64,000 bases of DNA from Macrocystis pyrifera (Eukaryota; Sar; Phaeophyceae; Laminariales; Laminariaceae), in contig JASSKH010000001.1 of assembly GCA_031763025.1 (NCBI GenBank), positions 23,065,840-23,129,839 of the forward strand, in the 5' to 3' direction. A program made the translations under genes and the position numbers. Below the pieces are notes generated by a model that saw nothing but the letters and a program-made list of their open reading frames with translations, searched no databases and was not told the origin of the DNA. Below are positions 63,655 through 64,000 of this stretch, piece by piece (positions within the stretch are counted from its first letter, which is position 1; every line of letters starts with the position of its first letter).

Positions 63655-64000
63655 GCTGTTTTGTATCATTTTCTGTCTCATGCAGAGGTCATAGATCGTA
63701 CTTTGACCTATCGAGTCAAAGTTGCGCAAACAAATGTTACTTTCTCCTTTGTTGGAGAGTGGGTTATTACACACACAAAACGACAAAACGTGAAAACGGA
63801 ATGCCGCACCAAGAACCTTGCACCGTAGAGTATATTCTCAGCAATGTCAGCGGCAACATTTTCCACTTATTATGCCAATGGCCAACCCCGCCGTGGTGTG
63901 AAGCCTTGACCATAGGTTAACTGTAGTGCTGCACTTTACATGGATACGTTTGTGAGTCTAATTCCAAGTATAATTTGTCTCCAAAACGGGAGTCCGGTTC
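63655..64000. repeat. Dispersed repeat R3, longest copy
   Basis: Its first half matches 16305-16490 and its second half matches 50940-51135, so both halves belong to one repeat, which continues beyond the window. Confidence 0.8.

Overview
The window reads as nuclear DNA of a eukaryote that is very rich in transposable elements. Introns with GT..AG borders, tRNA-derived SINEs, LINEs, two LTR retrotransposons and nested terminal-inverted-repeat elements rule out a bacterial genome. A decayed, AT-rich piece of a mitochondrial-type ribosomal protein S4 gene (about 16.6-17.3 kb) points to a lineage that keeps rps4 in its mitochondrion. With the mix of elements, I infer a stramenopile, most likely a brown alga; this is inference, not shown. 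No tRNA, rRNA or CRISPR array is present.

Layout. 1-3.7 kb: remains of a THAP-finger / DDE transposon on the minus strand. 6.5-10.9 kb: an LTR-retrotransposon remnant (Gag-like protein, CCCH finger, retropepsin, broken at the start of reverse transcriptase) beside a 107-bp satellite. 11.3-12.0 kb: a second tandem repeat. 13.0-16.3 kb: LINE copy A. 16.6-17.3 kb: the rps4 fragment. 17.4-21.6 kb: LINE tails and a decayed LINE body with SINEs. 21.7-26.1 kb: three tandem copies of a ~1-kb unit, two of which share an insertion. 26.2-35.3 kb: a near-complete chromodomain Ty3/gypsy element with 652-bp LTRs, sitting inside one of two inverted copies of a small element. 36.6-45.6 kb: the one large intron-containing gene. 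It combines a zinc-finger region, a DDE-transposase-like core and an embedded WRN-like 3'-5' exonuclease. 46.7-52.8 kb: a LINE copy split by a 445-bp insert and by a 1.96-kb transposon carrying an AP2-like gene. 53.1-59.3 kb: LINE copy C, split by a 1.9-kb Harbinger-type transposon and a SINE. 59.3-61.4 kb: a 446-bp tandem array with two LINE-tail insertions. 61.7-63.4 kb: a strange array of short dyad motifs.

Many insertions can be checked inside the window, because another copy of the same sequence holds the empty site. These comparisons fix exact element ends and target duplications: TAA for the Harbinger element, TA for the AP2 element and for a 105-bp MITE, ATTT for the LTR element, and ACTA and ACATT for the LINE tails. 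Most coding regions carry stops or single-base frameshifts. The big DDE-exonuclease gene has coherent splice phases over most of its length but at least two or three one-base indels in homopolymers, so it is either recently broken or affected by assembly errors.
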